A stretch of 64,000 bases of DNA, taken from the NCBI RefSeq assembly GCF_019448085.1, contig NZ_JAGFNZ010000001.1, positions 372,001 to 436,000 on the forward strand. Reading direction: 5' to 3'. Both the position numbers and the translations under genes were made by a program. Source of the stretch: Caproiciproducens faecalis (GTDB lineage: Bacteria; Bacillota; Clostridia; Oscillospirales; Acutalibacteraceae). The notes under the pieces are model-generated. The model did no database searches. It saw only the letters and a program-made list of their open reading frames with translations, and was not told the DNA's origin. Each line of letters begins with the position of its first letter. Within the stretch, counting starts at the first letter, position 1. Below, in pieces: positions 61,887 through 64,000 of the stretch.

Positions 61887-62912
61887 ATGTTGGGTATTTC
61901 CAGAAAGAAAAAGATTTCCTATGTTGTCAATCTGGCAATTGTTATTCTCCTGTATCTGGTCTTTACCATGCTGATCCGTCAGGGTATTGTAAACAGTTAC
62001 TATTCGGATATTATGAATATGATGTGTATCAACATCATTATGGCCGTTAGCCTGAACCTGGTAACCGGTTTGCTGGGCCAGCTGGTTCTGGGCCACGCGG
62101 GATTCATGCTGGTGGGTGCTTATACAGCTGGTTTGTTCACAATTCATTCCGGGCTTCCGCTCCCGGTCGCATTCCCAATCGCGCTGGTACTGGGCGGACT
62201 GGTTGCGGCAATTTTCGGTGTCATCATCGGTGTGCCGGCACTTCGCCTGAAAGGCGACTATCTTGCGATTATCACCTTGGGGTTTGGTGAAATTATTCGT
62301 GTAATTGCCAATAACCTTACCATCACCAACGGTGCAAAAGGCCTTTACGGCATTGATTCCTTAAATTCACGGCATAATCTGACGGCGATGTTTACCTATA
62401 TTTTCTTTATTGCTGTTTTGACTATTTTTATCAGCTTCACCTTCGGGACCTCGCGCCACGGACGTGCTGTTATTTCCATCCGTGAAGATGAAATTGCCGC
62501 GGAGGCTTCGGGTATCAACACAACCTATTATAAGCTGCTCGCTTTCATTCTGGCAGCATTCTTTGCCGGAGTTGCCGGCGGCCTTTACGCTCATCAGATC
62601 GGCTTGATCGATCCCTCAAAGTTCGATTTCAACCGTTCTGTGGAAATCCTCGTAATGGTTGTTCTGGGCGGCATGGGTTCCATTACCGGTTCCATTATTT
62701 CCGCAGGCGTTCTGACCATTCTGCCGGAGGCCCTGCGCGGTTTTGCAAGCTACCGTATGCTGCTTTACTCTATCGTATTGATTTGCGTCATGCTCTTCCG
62801 CCCCACGGGTCTGCTTGGCCGCAGCGAATTTTCATTGATGAAAACTGTGGATAAAATCAGAGGTGCTGTCAAAGGCAAAAAACAGGACCCGGCTTCAAAT
62901 AAGGAGGGCTAA
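61887..62912 (+). CDS. livM: Branched-chain amino acid ABC permease LivM
   Basis: Second permease, 341 residues. Motifs: NLVTGLLGQLVLGHAGF, LRLKGDYLAIITLGFGEI, GVAGGLYAHQIGLIDP and VLGGMGSITGSIISAG. AAGGTG lies before the ATG. It ends with a short basic tail. Three bases separate it from livG. Confidence 0.95.
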   Translation: MLGISRKKKISYVVNLAIVILLYLVFTMLIRQGIVNSYYSDIMNMMCINIIMAVSLNLVTGLLGQLVLGHAGFMLVGAYTAGLFTIHSGLPLPVAFPIALVLGGLVAAIFGVIIGVPALRLKGDYLAIITLGFGEIIRVIANNLTITNGAKGLYGIDSLNSRHNLTAMFTYIFFIAVLTIFISFTFGTSRHGRAVISIREDEIAAEASGINTTYYKLLAFILAAFFAGVAGGLYAHQIGLIDPSKFDFNRSVEILVMVVLGGMGSITGSIISAGVLTILPEALRGFASYRMLLYSIVLICVMLFRPTGLLGRSEFSLMKTVDKIRGAVKGKKQDPASNKEG

Positions 62913-62915
62913 CTG

Positions 62916-63677
62916 ATGTCTGTACTGGAAACGAAAAACCTTGGAATTGCTTTCGGCGGCCTTCAGGCTCTTGAAGATGTGCATTTTTCTATCAATGAAG
63001 GAGAAATTATTGGTCTGATCGGGCCGAATGGAGCAGGAAAAACCACCGTGTTCAACCTGCTGACCGACGTATATATGCCGACACAGGGCGTCATTGAGCT
63101 CGACGGCAACAACATTGTAGGTAAAAAAACATACCAGATTACACAGAACGGAATTGCGAGGACCTTTCAGAATATTCGTCTGTTCAAGGATGCTACCGTG
63201 ATTGATAATGTAAAAATTGCGATGAACAGCCAAATGAAATATTCCGTTCTGGCGGGAATGTTCCGTCTTCCTTCCTACCGCAGGGAAGAAAAGGCGGTTT
63301 CAAAACGGGCTCATGAGCTTTTAGAGGTTTTTAACTTGGACGGGTATGCGCATGATTCTGCGAAAAACCTTCCCTATGGCAAGCAGCGCAAGCTGGAAAT
63401 TGCCCGTGCGCTGGCAACGAATCCGAAGGTTCTGCTTCTTGACGAACCTGCGGCCGGCATGAATCCGACCGAAACTATGGAATTAATGGAAACCATCATG
63501 CTGATCCGCGACAAATTCCATGTTGCGATCCTTTTGATTGAGCATGACATGAACTTTGTTATGGGTATCTGCGAACATATTGTGGTTTTGGATTACGGCA
63601 GAATTATCGCAGAAGGTACCGCAGAAGAAGTTCGCAGCGATCCGAAAGTCATCGCTGCGTATCTTGGAGGGGAATAA
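62916..63677 (+). CDS. livG: Branched-chain amino acid ABC ATPase LivG
   Basis: ABC ATPase, 253 residues. Walker A GPNGAGKTT, the LivG-type Q-loop region GIARTFQNIRLF, signature LPYGKQRKLEIARAL, Walker B VLLLDEPAAGMNP, and the C-terminal VIAAYLGGE ending typical of LivG. AAGGAGGG precedes the ATG. Confidence 0.96.
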   Translation: MSVLETKNLGIAFGGLQALEDVHFSINEGEIIGLIGPNGAGKTTVFNLLTDVYMPTQGVIELDGNNIVGKKTYQITQNGIARTFQNIRLFKDATVIDNVKIAMNSQMKYSVLAGMFRLPSYRREEKAVSKRAHELLEVFNLDGYAHDSAKNLPYGKQRKLEIARALATNPKVLLLDEPAAGMNPTETMELMETIMLIRDKFHVAILLIEHDMNFVMGICEHIVVLDYGRIIAEGTAEEVRSDPKVIAAYLGGE

Positions 63678-63678
63678 T

Positions 63679-64000
63679 ATGGGAGTAATGCTGTCGGTTA
63701 AAAATCTGGATGTTTTTTACGGATCCATCCATGCCATTAAAAATATTTCCTTCGATGTGCAGGAGGGAGAAATCGTTACCCTGATCGGCGCAAACGGTGC
63801 CGGAAAGACCACAACGCTTCACTCCATTTCCGGACTGGTCAAGCCGAAGAACGGTGAGATCAATTTTATGGGGAATGATCTTCGTACGACGGAGCCCCAC
63901 AAAATTATCCGGCTTGGACTGGCTCAGGTTCCGGAAGGAAGACGCATTTTCGCAAAGATGACGGTGCTGGAAAATTTGGAAATGGGTGCATATATCCGCA
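63679..64000 (+). CDS. livF: Branched-chain amino acid ABC ATPase LivF (3' end outside window)
   Basis: The first 107 residues are visible. It opens MGVMLSVKNLDVFYGSIHAI, then Walker A GANGAGKTT and LAQVPEGRRIFAKMTVLENL, which is the LivF-specific Q-loop region. GGAGGGG precedes the ATG, one base after the livG stop. The signature and Walker B motifs lie beyond the window. Confidence 0.94.
   Translation, partial: MGVMLSVKNLDVFYGSIHAIKNISFDVQEGEIVTLIGANGAGKTTTLHSISGLVKPKNGEINFMGNDLRTTEPHKIIRLGLAQVPEGRRIFAKMTVLENLEMGAYIR

Noticed and set aside
1-64000. CRISPR array, rRNA or tRNA genes, insertion sequences, prophage
   Set aside because: No regularly spaced repeats, RNA gene signatures, transposases, integrases or phage structural genes were seen on reading the window.

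Overview
The window looks like chromosomal DNA from a spore-forming Clostridia bacterium, probably a Ruminococcaceae/Oscillospirales-type organism. The lineage is my inference. It rests on spoIIE, AGGAGG-type ribosome binding sites, TTGACA/TATAAT-type promoters, the long clade II PurL, clostridial-style Opp and Liv transporters, and roughly balanced base composition by eye. No rRNA, tRNA, CRISPR array, insertion sequence or phage gene was found.

Left part (1-27.8 kb) is mostly housekeeping. It holds the end of a metal ABC permease, a DUF1015 protein, purL-alr, a small lipoprotein and a polysaccharide flippase, a MerR regulator, an aminotransferase-trpS pair, spoIIE, a DUF4309 lipoprotein, metG-tatD, an LCP cell-wall protein, a small divergent XRE-regulator locus with a 39-residue membrane protein, an orphan peptide-binding lipoprotein, the glycolytic pgk-tpiA-gpmI operon, and trmL.

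Middle part (27.8-48.7 kb) is a cell-surface region. A tightly packed minus-strand type IV pilus operon runs pilMN (a fusion), pilO, pilD, pilB, pilT, pilC. A separately transcribed major pilin with a consensus promoter lies upstream, and three minor pilins are transcribed divergently. Next come an unrecognised protein with a putative N-terminal HTH, a MORN-repeat protein paired with a degenerate ComEC-like metallo-beta-lactamase protein, a large secreted S-layer-like protein with a consensus promoter and long leader, and an MBOAT/DHHW pair that probably O-acylates an envelope polymer.

Right part (48.7-64 kb) is transport. It has ptsH-ptsI, in which HPr has Lys instead of the regulatory Ser46, and a Zn/Cd-responsive ArsR regulator with a P-type ATPase. 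An oppBCDF-oppA operon follows, whose binding-protein gene carries an apparent one-base frameshift inside the signal peptide. The window closes with livJHMG and a truncated livF at the edge.

The best candidate for something undescribed is the block at 38.4-42.6 kb, between the minor pilins and the surface protein. The sharpest sequence-level observations are the oppA frameshift, the PilM-PilN fusion, the prepilin peptidase without its cysteine module, and the Ser46-less HPr.
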